Shown: positions 9,845-17,829, counted from the first letter of the stretch. The stretch is DNA of 35,823 nucleotides from Candidatus Oscillibacter excrementavium (GCA_019118505.1 DWYU01000141.1:1-35823); one strand, 5' to 3'. Notes: a model not told the origin generated them from the sequence alone. Made by a program: numbers and translations.

Positions 9845-9881
9845 CAGCGGAGGGCGGAAAATTCCGCCCCCGCTGTTTTTT
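9845..9881 (+). terminator. Rho-independent terminator of the marR-MFS operon
   Basis: CAGCGG(a)GGGCGGAA-aa-TTCCGCCCCCGCTG followed by TTTTTT. Confidence 0.85.
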
Positions 9882-9975
9882 CACATCTCAGAAACAATTC
9901 CGAAGCATTTTCCCAACAGGGCGGCGGTATCATCTCTCCAGAACACAGCCGAAGAGGCAGCAAATTCTGGAGGTA

Positions 9976-10347
9976 ATGAACATGAAAAAGAAGGACTTTG
10001 TGACCCTGATCCTGAGCACCATCGGCGGCATCCTGTTCGCCCTGGGCATGTGTATGGCGCTTCTGCCGGAGTGGGGCGCCATGCGCCAGGGCATTGTCAT
10101 CGGCGTGGTGGGCGCTGTGGTGCTGCTGGCGGTGCCGGTCCGCCGCAGGATGGACGGGAAGCCCGCCATCGTGTTCAGCGGCAAGGCCATCGGCACCACG
10201 CTCCTGGGCATCGCCGGGGCCATCGCGCTGGGCGTGGGAATGTGCATGACCATGATCTGGAACATGATGATCCCCGGCATCGCGGTGGGGATCGTGGGCA
10301 TCGTCCTGCTGCTGTGCCTGATCCCGGTCATCAAAGGATTGCAATAA
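9976..10347 (+). CDS. Small four-TM membrane protein with internal duplication ('GMCM' repeats), function unknown
   Basis: MNMKKKDFVTLILSTIGGILFALGMCMALLPEW...RQGIVIGVVGAVVLLAVPV...AGAIALGVGMCMTMIWNMMIPGIAVGIVGIVLLLCLIPVIKGLQ. RBS 'ggaggtaatgaac'. Confidence 0.8.
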   Translation: MNMKKKDFVTLILSTIGGILFALGMCMALLPEWGAMRQGIVIGVVGAVVLLAVPVRRRMDGKPAIVFSGKAIGTTLLGIAGAIALGVGMCMTMIWNMMIPGIAVGIVGIVLLLCLIPVIKGLQ

Positions 10348-10359
10348 GGAGGCGCCGGT

Positions 10360-10452
10360 ATGAGAAAGCTCTTGGCTCTGGCGGCTGCCGCCGCCGTTCT
10401 GGCCGGCGCGGCCGTGTACCTACAAATCCGGGTCCGCCGGGAAAAGTTTTAA
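10360..10452 (+). CDS. Small single-TM peptide (30 aa), hypothetical
   Basis: ATG 10360 after 'aaggaggcgccggt': MRKLLALAAAAAVLAGAAVYLQIRVRREKF. Below the ORF-track length cutoff. Confidence 0.5.
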   Translation: MRKLLALAAAAAVLAGAAVYLQIRVRREKF

Positions 10453-10481
10453 CGCTGCATCATGACAAGGAGGCTTTCAAT

Positions 10482-10772
10482 ATGGCAAAATCAAAATTGG
10501 TGCGGGCGAATGAGAAGATCGCCGAGGAAGTTGTGAAGGGCTATCAGAAAATCGAAGCGGGCGTGGTCGGCGGCTATCAGAAGGTGGAGTCCGGCGTAGT
10601 GGACGGATTCACCAGGATGACCGACGGCTTTGTGGAGCGGTTCCTGACCAAGGAGGGAGAGTCGGTCCAGGAGGCCAAGGCGCGGCTCGCCGCGGAGCAG
10701 GCCGCCCGGGAGGCACACCGGCCCGGGCAGGTTCCGTCCGCTCCCGAAAACGGGACCGGGGAGACCCCATAA
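10482..10772 (+). CDS. Small amphipathic 11-mer-repeat protein, function unknown
   Basis: ATG 10482 after 'aaggaggctttcaat': MAKSKLVRANEKIAEEVVKGYQKIEAGVVGGYQKVESGVVDGFTRMTDGFVERFLTKEGESVQEAKARLAAEQAAREA... Confidence 0.8.
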   Translation: MAKSKLVRANEKIAEEVVKGYQKIEAGVVGGYQKVESGVVDGFTRMTDGFVERFLTKEGESVQEAKARLAAEQAAREAHRPGQVPSAPENGTGETP

Positions 10773-10788
10773 GACCGCTGGCACAGCA

Positions 10789-10811
10789 GGCCGGCCGCCG
10801 GGCGGCCGGCC
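10789..10811 (+). terminator. GC-rich hairpin, possible weak terminator
   Basis: GGCCGGCCGC-cgg-GCGGCCGGCC, no immediate T-tract. Confidence 0.35.
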
Positions 10812-10910
10812 CTTGCGGCCTGGAAAAAAATTTGCGCTCTCCGGAAAACGCAAACAAAACTTTAACAATTCTATGGTATACTGAAACAAAAACAGATGTG
10901 AGGTCTGGCG

Positions 10911-11582
10911 ATGTTTCAAATTTTAGTGGTGGAAGACGACCGGGAGCTCAACCGCACGGTCTGCGCGTATCTGAATCAAAACGGCTATCAGGCAACGGGC
11001 TGTCTCAGCGCCGTCGAGGCCTATGACGCCATGTACGGCAATCTGTTCGATCTGATCATCTCCGACATCATGATGCCGGATGTGGACGGCTTTGCGTTTG
11101 TGGAGACGGTGCGGGATCAGAACAAGGACATTCCCATCCTCTTCATGACGGCGAGAGACGACTTCGCCGCCAAGCAGCGGGGCTTCCGCATGGGGATCGA
11201 CGACTACATGGTGAAGCCCGTGGATCTGGAGGAGCTGCTGCTGCGCATCGGCGCGCTGCTGCGGCGGGCCAGGATCGCCAGCAGCCGGAAGATCGAGATC
11301 GGGAAGCTGACCCTGGACGCGGACGAGCGCACCGCCTATCTGGATGGGGCGGAAGTCCCCCTGACGGTGCGGGAGTTCAACCTGCTGTACAAGCTCCTCT
11401 CCTACCCCAAAAAGACCTTCACCCGGTCTCAGCTGATGGAGGAGTTCTGGGACGTGGACTCCACCTCCAGCCTGCGCACGGTGGACGTGTACATGGCGAA
11501 GCTGCGGGAGAAGTTCGCCAACTGCAAGGACTTCTCCATCGTCACGGTCCACGGGCTGGGCTACAAGGCGGTGCTGTCATGA
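10911..11582 (+). CDS. Response regulator, OmpR/PhoB family
   Basis: MFQILVVEDDRELNRTVCAYLNQNGY...DLIISDIMMPDVDGFAFVETVR...MTARDDFAAKQRGFRMGIDDYMVKPVD plus winged-helix domain. Confidence 0.94.
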   Translation: MFQILVVEDDRELNRTVCAYLNQNGYQATGCLSAVEAYDAMYGNLFDLIISDIMMPDVDGFAFVETVRDQNKDIPILFMTARDDFAAKQRGFRMGIDDYMVKPVDLEELLLRIGALLRRARIASSRKIEIGKLTLDADERTAYLDGAEVPLTVREFNLLYKLLSYPKKTFTRSQLMEEFWDVDSTSSLRTVDVYMAKLREKFANCKDFSIVTVHGLGYKAVLS

Positions 11583-12694
11583 GGGGGCGGGACGGCCGGC
11601 GCCTCCGCCGGCTCCTGTTTTCCGCCCGGCGGTTCTGCATCTTCTTTCTGCTGATGTGCTTTGTCATCACCTGCTGTATGCTGCTGTTTCTGGGGCAGGT
11701 CCAGCGGGACATGGGCCTGGAGGCGGAGCTGCCCCGGGCGGTGATCGAGCAGGCGGCCAAATACACCTTTGCCAACATCCTGCTGCTGAGCCTGCTGTGC
11801 ACCATCTTGGACGAAATCTGGCGGCGGTTCACCGTGGGGCGGCCGGTGCGGCGGATCGTCCGGGGGGCGGAACGGATCATGCGGGGAGATTTCTCCGTCC
11901 GCATCCAGCCGATTCACAGCGCCGACAGCCTGGACGGGTTCGACACCATCATCGGCTCCTTCAACCGGATGGCCCAGGAGCTGTCCGGCATCGAGACCCT
12001 CCGCACGGACTTCATCTCCAACGTGTCCCACGAGCTGAAGACCCCGCTGGCGGTGATCCAGAATTACGGGACGCTCCTTCAGCAGCCGGATCTGCCGGAG
12101 GAACAGCGGCTGGACTACGCCAGGCAGCTGACAGAGGCCGCCCGGAGACTGGCCAGCCTCATCACCAACATCCTGAAGCTGAACAAGCTGGAAAACCAGC
12201 AGATCTTTCCGGCCCAACAGACCTATGACCTGGGAGAACAGCTGTGCGAGTGCCTGCTGGGCTTTGAGCAGGCCTGGGAGGATAAAGGGCTGGACATCGA
12301 CACGGACCTGGAGGAGAACGTCCGCGTGACCACTGACGCGGAGCTGCTGTCCCTGGTCTGGAACAACCTGTTTTCCAACGCGGTCAAATTCACCGGGGCG
12401 GGGGGGCGGATCTCCCTGTCTCTGCGGACGGAGGGGGCGGACGCCGTGGTCCGGGTGTCCGACACCGGCTGCGGCATTCCCCCGGAGGTGGGCCGGCACA
12501 TCTTTGAGAAGTTCTATCAGGGGGATCCCTCCCACGCTGCCCAGGGCAATGGCCTGGGGCTGGCGCTGGTAAAGCGGGTGATGGACATTATCGGCGGTGA
12601 AATCTCTGTGGAGAGCGTGGTCGGAAAGGGTTCTTCCTTTACAGTTCGGCTGAGGAGGGGTGCGGATGCGCCGATGGAAAAATCGCCTGCTTAA
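11579..12694 (+). CDS. Sensor histidine kinase with HAMP domain
   Basis: H-box NVSHELKTPLAVIQNYGTLL, N-box NLFSNAVKFTGAGG, DTGCGIPPEVG, GNGLGLALVKRV. Overlaps the response regulator by 4 nt. Confidence 0.94.
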   Translation: MRGRDGRRLRRLLFSARRFCIFFLLMCFVITCCMLLFLGQVQRDMGLEAELPRAVIEQAAKYTFANILLLSLLCTILDEIWRRFTVGRPVRRIVRGAERIMRGDFSVRIQPIHSADSLDGFDTIIGSFNRMAQELSGIETLRTDFISNVSHELKTPLAVIQNYGTLLQQPDLPEEQRLDYARQLTEAARRLASLITNILKLNKLENQQIFPAQQTYDLGEQLCECLLGFEQAWEDKGLDIDTDLEENVRVTTDAELLSLVWNNLFSNAVKFTGAGGRISLSLRTEGADAVVRVSDTGCGIPPEVGRHIFEKFYQGDPSHAAQGNGLGLALVKRVMDIIGGEISVESVVGKGSSFTVRLRRGADAPMEKSPA

Positions 12695-13547
12695 GCTGTT
12701 GTTTCCGGGGCCTGCCGTGACGCTGCTGGGGATCCCGGTCTCCGCGGCGCTGCTGGTCTACGCCTTCGCCTTTGCCCAGGGGGAAAACCCGCTGGTGTAT
12801 CTCTCCTATGTCCTCTCCTTTTACACCCTGGTCATCGTGTGCGCGCAGATTCCAAGACTGGTCAGGGCCGTCTCCGCCCACCTGCACCAAAGGCCCTGGC
12901 TCCACCGGTATCTGTCCGATCCCCCCTTTCGGATGCAGGTGTCCCTGCACCTGTCCCTGGGATTCAACCTGCTGTACGCGGTGTGGAAATTCTTTCTGGG
13001 GGCCTGGTACCGCTCCGTGTGGTTCGGGACCTTCGGGGTCTATTACGCCCTGCTGACAGTGCTACGGTTTCTGCTGCTGCGGCACATGAACCGGAGCGCC
13101 TTCGGCAAGGAGCCGGTCTCGGAGTGGCGGCGGTACCGGCTGTGCGGGGCGATTCTCCTGCCCATGACACTGGCCCTGTCCGGCGTGGTGGTGCTGGTGA
13201 TCGAGAAAAACGAGACCTTTCAATACCCGGGGTATCTTATCTACGCGGTGGCGCTGTACGCCTTTTACGCCGTCATCGCGGCGGCGGTCCACCTTGTGAA
13301 GTACCGGCGGTATCGAAGCCCCGTTCTGACGGCATCGAAGATCGTCGGTCTGGCGTCCGCCCTGGTCTCCCTCCTCTCCCTGGAGACCGCCATGCTGACG
13401 CAGTTCGGCGGCAGCGGAGAGCCGGCCTTCCGGCAGATCATGGTGGCGGCCACGGGCGCCGGCGTGTGCGCCATACTCCTTGGCACGGCGGTCTTTATGA
13501 TCCTCCGGGCAAGCCGGCAGCTGGGACGGCTGCTGCCGACCCGCTGA
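12660..13547 (+). CDS. Polytopic membrane protein of unknown function, translationally coupled to the kinase
   Basis: 295 aa with about seven hydrophobic segments. Start codon (GTG 12660 or ATG 12666) lies inside the kinase 3' end. Confidence 0.8.
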   Translation: MRMRRWKNRLLKLLFPGPAVTLLGIPVSAALLVYAFAFAQGENPLVYLSYVLSFYTLVIVCAQIPRLVRAVSAHLHQRPWLHRYLSDPPFRMQVSLHLSLGFNLLYAVWKFFLGAWYRSVWFGTFGVYYALLTVLRFLLLRHMNRSAFGKEPVSEWRRYRLCGAILLPMTLALSGVVVLVIEKNETFQYPGYLIYAVALYAFYAVIAAAVHLVKYRRYRSPVLTASKIVGLASALVSLLSLETAMLTQFGGSGEPAFRQIMVAATGAGVCAILLGTAVFMILRASRQLGRLLPTR

Positions 13548-13572
13548 ATTCCCTTTTCAGGAGGTCCTTGAC

Positions 13573-13947
13573 ATGGATGACAAGCAGGAAACCTTTACCT
13601 ATCAATACTCTGCCAAGCAGCAGGAGGAGGTCCGCCAGATCCGGCAGAAGTATCTGCCCCGGGAGGAGGACCCTATGGAGCAGCTCCGGCGGCTGGACCG
13701 GAGCGCCTCGAGGCCCGGGACGATTGCCGCTCTGGCGGTGGGCATCCTCAGCGCGCTGGTTTTGGGTGTCGGGATGTGCTGCACCATGGTCTGGGGGGAC
13801 ACCCTGTTCCTCCCCGGCGTTTTCATCGGCATCGCCGGGCTGGCGGGCATTGCCGCCGCGTACCCGCTCTACACGCACATCACCCGGAAACGGCGGGAGG
13901 CGCTGGCGCCGGAGATCCTCAGGCTGACCAGCGCGCTGCTGAAATAG
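13573..13947 (+). CDS. Small membrane protein, 'GMCC' motif family (homologues are, to my recollection, sometimes labelled dihydropteridine reductase)
   Basis: MDDKQETFTYQYSAKQQEEVRQIRQKYLPREEDPMEQLRRLDRSASRPGTIAALAVGILSALVLGVGMCCTMVWGDTLFLPGVFIGIAGLAGIAAAYPLYTHITRKRREALAPEILRLTSALLK. RBS 'aggaggtccttgac'. Confidence 0.8.
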   Translation: MDDKQETFTYQYSAKQQEEVRQIRQKYLPREEDPMEQLRRLDRSASRPGTIAALAVGILSALVLGVGMCCTMVWGDTLFLPGVFIGIAGLAGIAAAYPLYTHITRKRREALAPEILRLTSALLK

Positions 13948-13978
13948 CGGTTTCCGCTGCGCGTCAGCGGACCTGCAA

Positions 13979-14006
13979 GGGCAGTTCTCCTCAGGGAGGA
14001 CTGCCC
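13979..14006 (+). terminator. Hairpin, possible terminator
   Basis: GGGCAGTTCTCC-tcag-GGAGGACTGCCC (12 bp with one wobble), no strong T-tract. Confidence 0.45.
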
Positions 14007-14048
14007 GTTCCGCGTTTCAAGCCGAACGGTCGGCGCCTTCCCCGGCCC

Positions 14049-14077
14049 TTGACAGGCCGCTCCTCCGCTCCTATAAT
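14049..14077 (+). promoter_or_regulatory. Perfect-consensus sigma-A promoter for the EamA transporter
   Basis: TTGACA (14049-14054), 17 bp, TATAAT (14072-14077). Confidence 0.85.
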
Positions 14078-14275
14078 CATCTTGCAGATAAAGTGCGCAT
14101 CGATGATCGGGCCAACGAATTTCCGGAAAAGCGGGTCTCCCGCGGACGGATGACGGATATTCGGCAGGACATCCGGGCATTTTTTGTATATGGCCCTCCT
14201 TCCCGGAGGTGAGCCGTGCACCGCTTCGCCGCCCCCATACATCCCGTATCTTCTCTCAACAGAGGTGACATTTCC

Positions 14276-15136
14276 ATGTGGATGATCTTTGCGGCGGGCT
14301 CCGCCTTTTTCGCCGGCGTGACCGCCATTCTGGCCAAGTGCGGCATCCGGCGGACGGACTCCACCGTGGCCACCGCCATCCGCACCATCGTGGTACTGGT
14401 GTTTGCCTGGATCATGGTGTTCCTTGTGGGCTCCCAGGCACAGCTCCGGTCTCTGGACGGAGGCACCCTGCTGTTTCTGGTCCTGTCGGGGCTCGCCACC
14501 GGGGCCTCCTGGCTCTGCTATTTCCGGGCGCTGCAGATCGGAGACATCAACAAGGTGGTGCCCATCGACAAATCCAGCACGGTGCTGACCATTCTGCTGG
14601 CCTTCCTGCTACTGGGGGAGCCCATCGGCCTGTTTCAGGGGATCGGCGTGGTGCTGATCGGCGTGGGCACCCTGCTGATGATCGAGAAAAAAGCCTCCGC
14701 CGGGGCCGCCGCCAGCGGACAGGGCTGGCTGCTGTACGCCCTCGGCTCCGCTGTGTTCGCCAGTCTGACGGCCATCCTGGGCAAAATCGGCATCCAGGGC
14801 GTGGAGTCCAATCTGGGCACCGCCATCCGCACCGGCGTGGTGCTGGTGATGGCCTGGGTCATGGTGCTGGTGACCGGCAAGGCTCCGGCGGTGCGGCAGG
14901 TGCCCCGCCGGGAACTGGGCTTCATCTGCCTGTCGGGACTCGCCACCGGAGCCTCCTGGCTCTGCTATTACCGGGCGCTGCAGGATGGCCCAGCCAGCGT
15001 GGTGGTGCCCATCGACAAATTGAGTATCCTGGTGACGGTGGCCTTCTCCTATGTGGTGTTCCACGAGCGGCTCACCGTCCGGTCCGGCTGGGGGCTGGCG
15101 CTGATCACTGCGGGAACGCTGGCCATGCTGCTCTGA
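14276..15136 (+). CDS. EamA/DMT-family transporter (two EamA repeats)
   Basis: MWMIFAAGSAFFAGVTAILAKCGIRR...GASWLCYFRALQIGDINKVVPIDKSS...; second half repeats ...GASWLCYYRALQDGPASVVVPIDKLS. RBS 'agaggtgacatttcc' before ATG 14276; in-frame GTG at 14216 is an alternative. Confidence 0.9.
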   Translation: MWMIFAAGSAFFAGVTAILAKCGIRRTDSTVATAIRTIVVLVFAWIMVFLVGSQAQLRSLDGGTLLFLVLSGLATGASWLCYFRALQIGDINKVVPIDKSSTVLTILLAFLLLGEPIGLFQGIGVVLIGVGTLLMIEKKASAGAAASGQGWLLYALGSAVFASLTAILGKIGIQGVESNLGTAIRTGVVLVMAWVMVLVTGKAPAVRQVPRRELGFICLSGLATGASWLCYYRALQDGPASVVVPIDKLSILVTVAFSYVVFHERLTVRSGWGLALITAGTLAMLL

Positions 15137-15185
15137 TCTTCCAGTGGGAAAGGCGCCCTGCTTTCCCTCCGGTCCCCTCGGACTA

Positions 15186-15204
15186 AAGGGGGCATAGCCC
15201 CCTT
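15186..15204. repeat. Intergenic hairpin AAGGGGGC-ATA-GCCCCCTT
   Basis: Perfect 8 bp inverted repeat downstream of the EamA gene. Confidence 0.4.
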
Positions 15205-15302
15205 CTGGGTGGGCGTGGCCTGAATTTTCAAGGCCGGTGCCTTCGCCAAATCCGGCCCCGGGAGCCTGCGTCAGAACTTTTTGTAAAAGCAAAAATGAGA
15301 CA

Positions 15303-15336
15303 AAAAGAGGACACGCCGGAGCGTGTCCCCTTTTTC
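15303..15336. terminator. Bidirectional terminator between convergent EamA and PatB-like genes
   Basis: AAAAAGAGGACACGC-cgga-GCGTGTCCCCTTTTT. Confidence 0.85.
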
Positions 15337-15356
15337 CGTCCGGAGCGGCTCCGGGC

Positions 15357-16520
15357 TTATCCCCCATACGCCAGGACCGCCTCCCGGAGCCTTTGCAGCC
15401 CGTCCAGCAGCCGGCTGCGGGGACAGGCGATGTTCATGCGCAGGAATTGATTGCCGTTGCCCCGGTAGACGCTGCCCGCGGAGAGATACAGCCCCGTCTT
15501 TTGACGAATGAAGGAGGCCAACTCCTCCGACCGCTCCGCCGCCTGGCCGCAGTCCAGCCACAAGAGATAGGTGGCCTCTGCGTCCACCGCGCGGACCTGA
15601 GGCAGTTCCCGGCTGAGGAACGCCTGTGCCTGCCGCCGGTTTCCCGCCAGATACGCCCGCAGCGCGTCCAGCCAGGGGCCGCCGCAGATGAAGGCGGCCA
15701 CGGCCGCCTCCGCGGCAAAGCAGTTGGGCTCCGCCACCTCATCGGTGTTCAGGGCCCGCCAGACCTTGTGCCGCAGCACCGGATCGGGAACCACCGCCGC
15801 CGAGGTCTGGAGTCCCGCCAGATTGAAGGTCTTGGTGGGCGCGATGCAGGTGATGCTGTTTTGACGGCAGTGTTCCGAGACCGCGGCAAAGGGCGTGTAA
15901 TCCCGTCCGGGGAGCGTCAGGTCGCAGTGGATCTCATCCGACAGCACCAGGACGTGGTGGTCCCAGCACAGCTCCCCGATCCGCGCCAGGGTCTCCCGGT
16001 CCCAGATCTTCCCCACAGGGTTGTGGGGATTGCAGAGGATCATCAGGGTGGTCTGGGGGTCCGCCAGTTTCCGCTCCAGGTCCTCCCAGTCGATGCCGTA
16101 CACCCCCTGCTGGTAAGTCAGGGGGCACTCCAACACCCGGCGGCCGTTGTTCTCGATGGAGTGGAAAAAGATGTCGTATACCGGGGTCATTGTCAGCACA
16201 TTCTCCCCCGGTGTGGTGAGCTTCCGCACCACGCTGGAGATGGTGGGCACCACGCCAGTGGAGAAGAGCAGCCACTCCCGCTCCATCCGGAACCCGTGCC
16301 GGTTCCCCCACCAGCCGCAGATGGCGTCGTACCACGCCTCCGGAATGTCCGTGTAGCCGTAGACGCCGTGGGCGGCCCGGGCCTGGATGGCCGCTTGGAT
16401 CTCCGGCGCCGTGGGGAAATCCATGTCCGCGATCCACATGGGCAGCTCATTGGGTCCCACGTCCCACTTGGTGGCGTGGGTGCCCCGGCGGTCCAAAATC
16501 TGGTCAAAGTCGTAAGTCAT
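15357..16520 (-). CDS. PLP-dependent aminotransferase / cystathionine beta-lyase, MalY/PatB family
   Basis: MTYDFDQILDRRGTHATKWDVGPNELPMWIADMDFPTAPEIQAAIQARAAHGVYGYTDIPEAWYDAICGWWGNRHG...; PLP-lysine region APTKTFNLAGLQTSAAVVPD. Confidence 0.93.
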   Translation of the reverse strand: MTYDFDQILDRRGTHATKWDVGPNELPMWIADMDFPTAPEIQAAIQARAAHGVYGYTDIPEAWYDAICGWWGNRHGFRMEREWLLFSTGVVPTISSVVRKLTTPGENVLTMTPVYDIFFHSIENNGRRVLECPLTYQQGVYGIDWEDLERKLADPQTTLMILCNPHNPVGKIWDRETLARIGELCWDHHVLVLSDEIHCDLTLPGRDYTPFAAVSEHCRQNSITCIAPTKTFNLAGLQTSAAVVPDPVLRHKVWRALNTDEVAEPNCFAAEAAVAAFICGGPWLDALRAYLAGNRRQAQAFLSRELPQVRAVDAEATYLLWLDCGQAAERSEELASFIRQKTGLYLSAGSVYRGNGNQFLRMNIACPRSRLLDGLQRLREAVLAYGG

Positions 16521-16600
16521 CGGTTCTCTCCCCTTCTCTGCTGTCATGCGGCTGCCCGCAGCGGCTCAAAGGCCATTGCGGGCAGAAGGCAGTATAATGG

Positions 16601-17437
16601 TTACTCGCTGGTGACATCCGCGCCGAAATACTGCTCCGACAGCTGTGCCAGCTGGCCGGAGGCACACATATCATCCAGGGCCTCGTTGATGGCCTCCACC
16701 AGCCGCTCATTTCCCTTGGGAACGGGGATCTGGGAGGACGTGGTGGTGTCCGTCGCGGCCACGATCTTCACCGGGGCGTCCGGGTGCTTGTTCATATAGT
16801 CGTAGAAGGCGGTCTCCGCATTCAGCATACAGTCCGCCCGGCCGCTTAGAATCAGCTCGATCCCCTCCGCCACGGAGTCCACGCTGACCAGCTCCGCGCC
16901 GCAGCCCTCGGCCTCCTGGCCCCAGCTGCTGGTCAGGTTCTGGGCCGCCCGCTTGCCCTCCAGGGCGTCAAAGCCGGTGATGTCCGTGTTGTCCTCCGCC
17001 ACCAGCAGGGCGCCGTGGACATAGGTGTAGGGCTCGGAGAAGTCGTACTTCACCGCCCGCTCGTCGGAGTACTCCACCTCGTTGACCACGATGTCCACCC
17101 GGCCGGAATCCATGCTGGCGAACAGGGAGTCCCACTCCGCCTCCACGAACTGGATGTCCACCCCCAGGTGGTCCGCCACGCCCCGGGCCACGTCCACGTC
17201 AAAGCCCACCAGGTCGCCGTTCTCATCGTGATAGCTGTTGGGGGAATAGGTGCCCTCCGTGCCCACCACGATGACGCCCGCCTCCTGGATCTTGTCCAGC
17301 AGATCTGTCTCCCCCGGATTGCTGCCCTCCGCGACGTCGTTTCCGCCGTCTGCGTTCGCTCCGTTAGAGCCGCAGCCGGCCATCAGCCCCGCAGTCAGGG
17401 CAAGGGCCGCGAGGACCGCAAGCCATCTCTTTTTCAT
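16601..17437 (-). CDS. Amino-acid (probably cystine) ABC transporter substrate-binding lipoprotein
   Basis: Lipobox LMAGC; VGTEGTYSPNSYHDENGDLVGFDVDVARGVADHLGVDIQFVEAEWDSLFASMDSGRVDIVVNEVEYSDERAVKYDFSEPY is typical of the SBP_bac_3 family. Confidence 0.92.
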   Translation of the reverse strand: MKKRWLAVLAALALTAGLMAGCGSNGANADGGNDVAEGSNPGETDLLDKIQEAGVIVVGTEGTYSPNSYHDENGDLVGFDVDVARGVADHLGVDIQFVEAEWDSLFASMDSGRVDIVVNEVEYSDERAVKYDFSEPYTYVHGALLVAEDNTDITGFDALEGKRAAQNLTSSWGQEAEGCGAELVSVDSVAEGIELILSGRADCMLNAETAFYDYMNKHPDAPVKIVAATDTTTSSQIPVPKGNERLVEAINEALDDMCASGQLAQLSEQYFGADVTSE

Positions 17438-17488
17438 GGCAAATTACCTCCTGAAAGTTGTTGAATGGTCGCAAAAGCACAGCTGGGA

Positions 17489-17825
17489 TCACAGGCTCCT
17501 GCCGAACTCCCGGAGCTCCTCCAGTTTTTCCGGGGACTTGTTCTGCCTGTCATAGGCGGAGAAGATCCCCATGTTCTCCAGGTGCAGATCGTTCAGGAAG
17601 GAGTTCTGATACTCGAAGATGGCCCCGCTGCACACACTGCCGCTCGTGGCCAGACCTCTCCTGATGGCAGTATTCACAGGCCACACAGCCGGCGATGTGC
17701 ATTTGACAGACCGGAACGATATGGACCGCATGTCCCTTTTCCCGGGCCCCCTCCGCGAAGGCCTCCACCATGGCGGCGGTATTGCCATTTGGCCGGGGGC
17801 TGCCGTTCAGCACCAGAATCTCCAT
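17489..17825 (-). pseudogene. NAD(P)H-dependent FMN reductase / flavodoxin-like fold remnant (internal deletion and frameshift)
   Basis: Frame 1 N-terminus MEILVLNGSPRPNGNTAAMVEAFAEGAREKGHAVHIVPVCQMHIAGCVACEYCH; frame 2 C-terminus EYQNSFLNDLHLENMGIFSAYDRQNKSPEKLEELREFGRSL. The usual middle of about 80-90 residues is missing. Confidence 0.8.
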
Positions 17826-17829
17826 GGTG

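Noticed and set aside
8311-10344. 677-aa minus-strand ORF opposite the MFS transporter
   Set aside because: Shadow ORF rich in H/Q/D/G with no recognisable domain; the opposite strand encodes MFS and GMCM membrane proteins with RBSs.
10846-10860. 'gaaaacgcaaacaaaac' as a seventh LacI-type site
   Set aside because: Lacks the right half of the palindrome (no GTTT after the central CG).
14103-14153. 16-aa ORF MIGPTNFRKSGSPADG as a leader peptide in the EamA 5' UTR
   Set aside because: No convincing ribosome-binding site and no run of regulatory codons.
15140-15240. Intergenic 'AAGGGGGCATAGCCCCCTT' region as a dispersed repeat or mobile element
   Set aside because: Only one copy is visible in the window; without genome-wide comparison it is just a hairpin.
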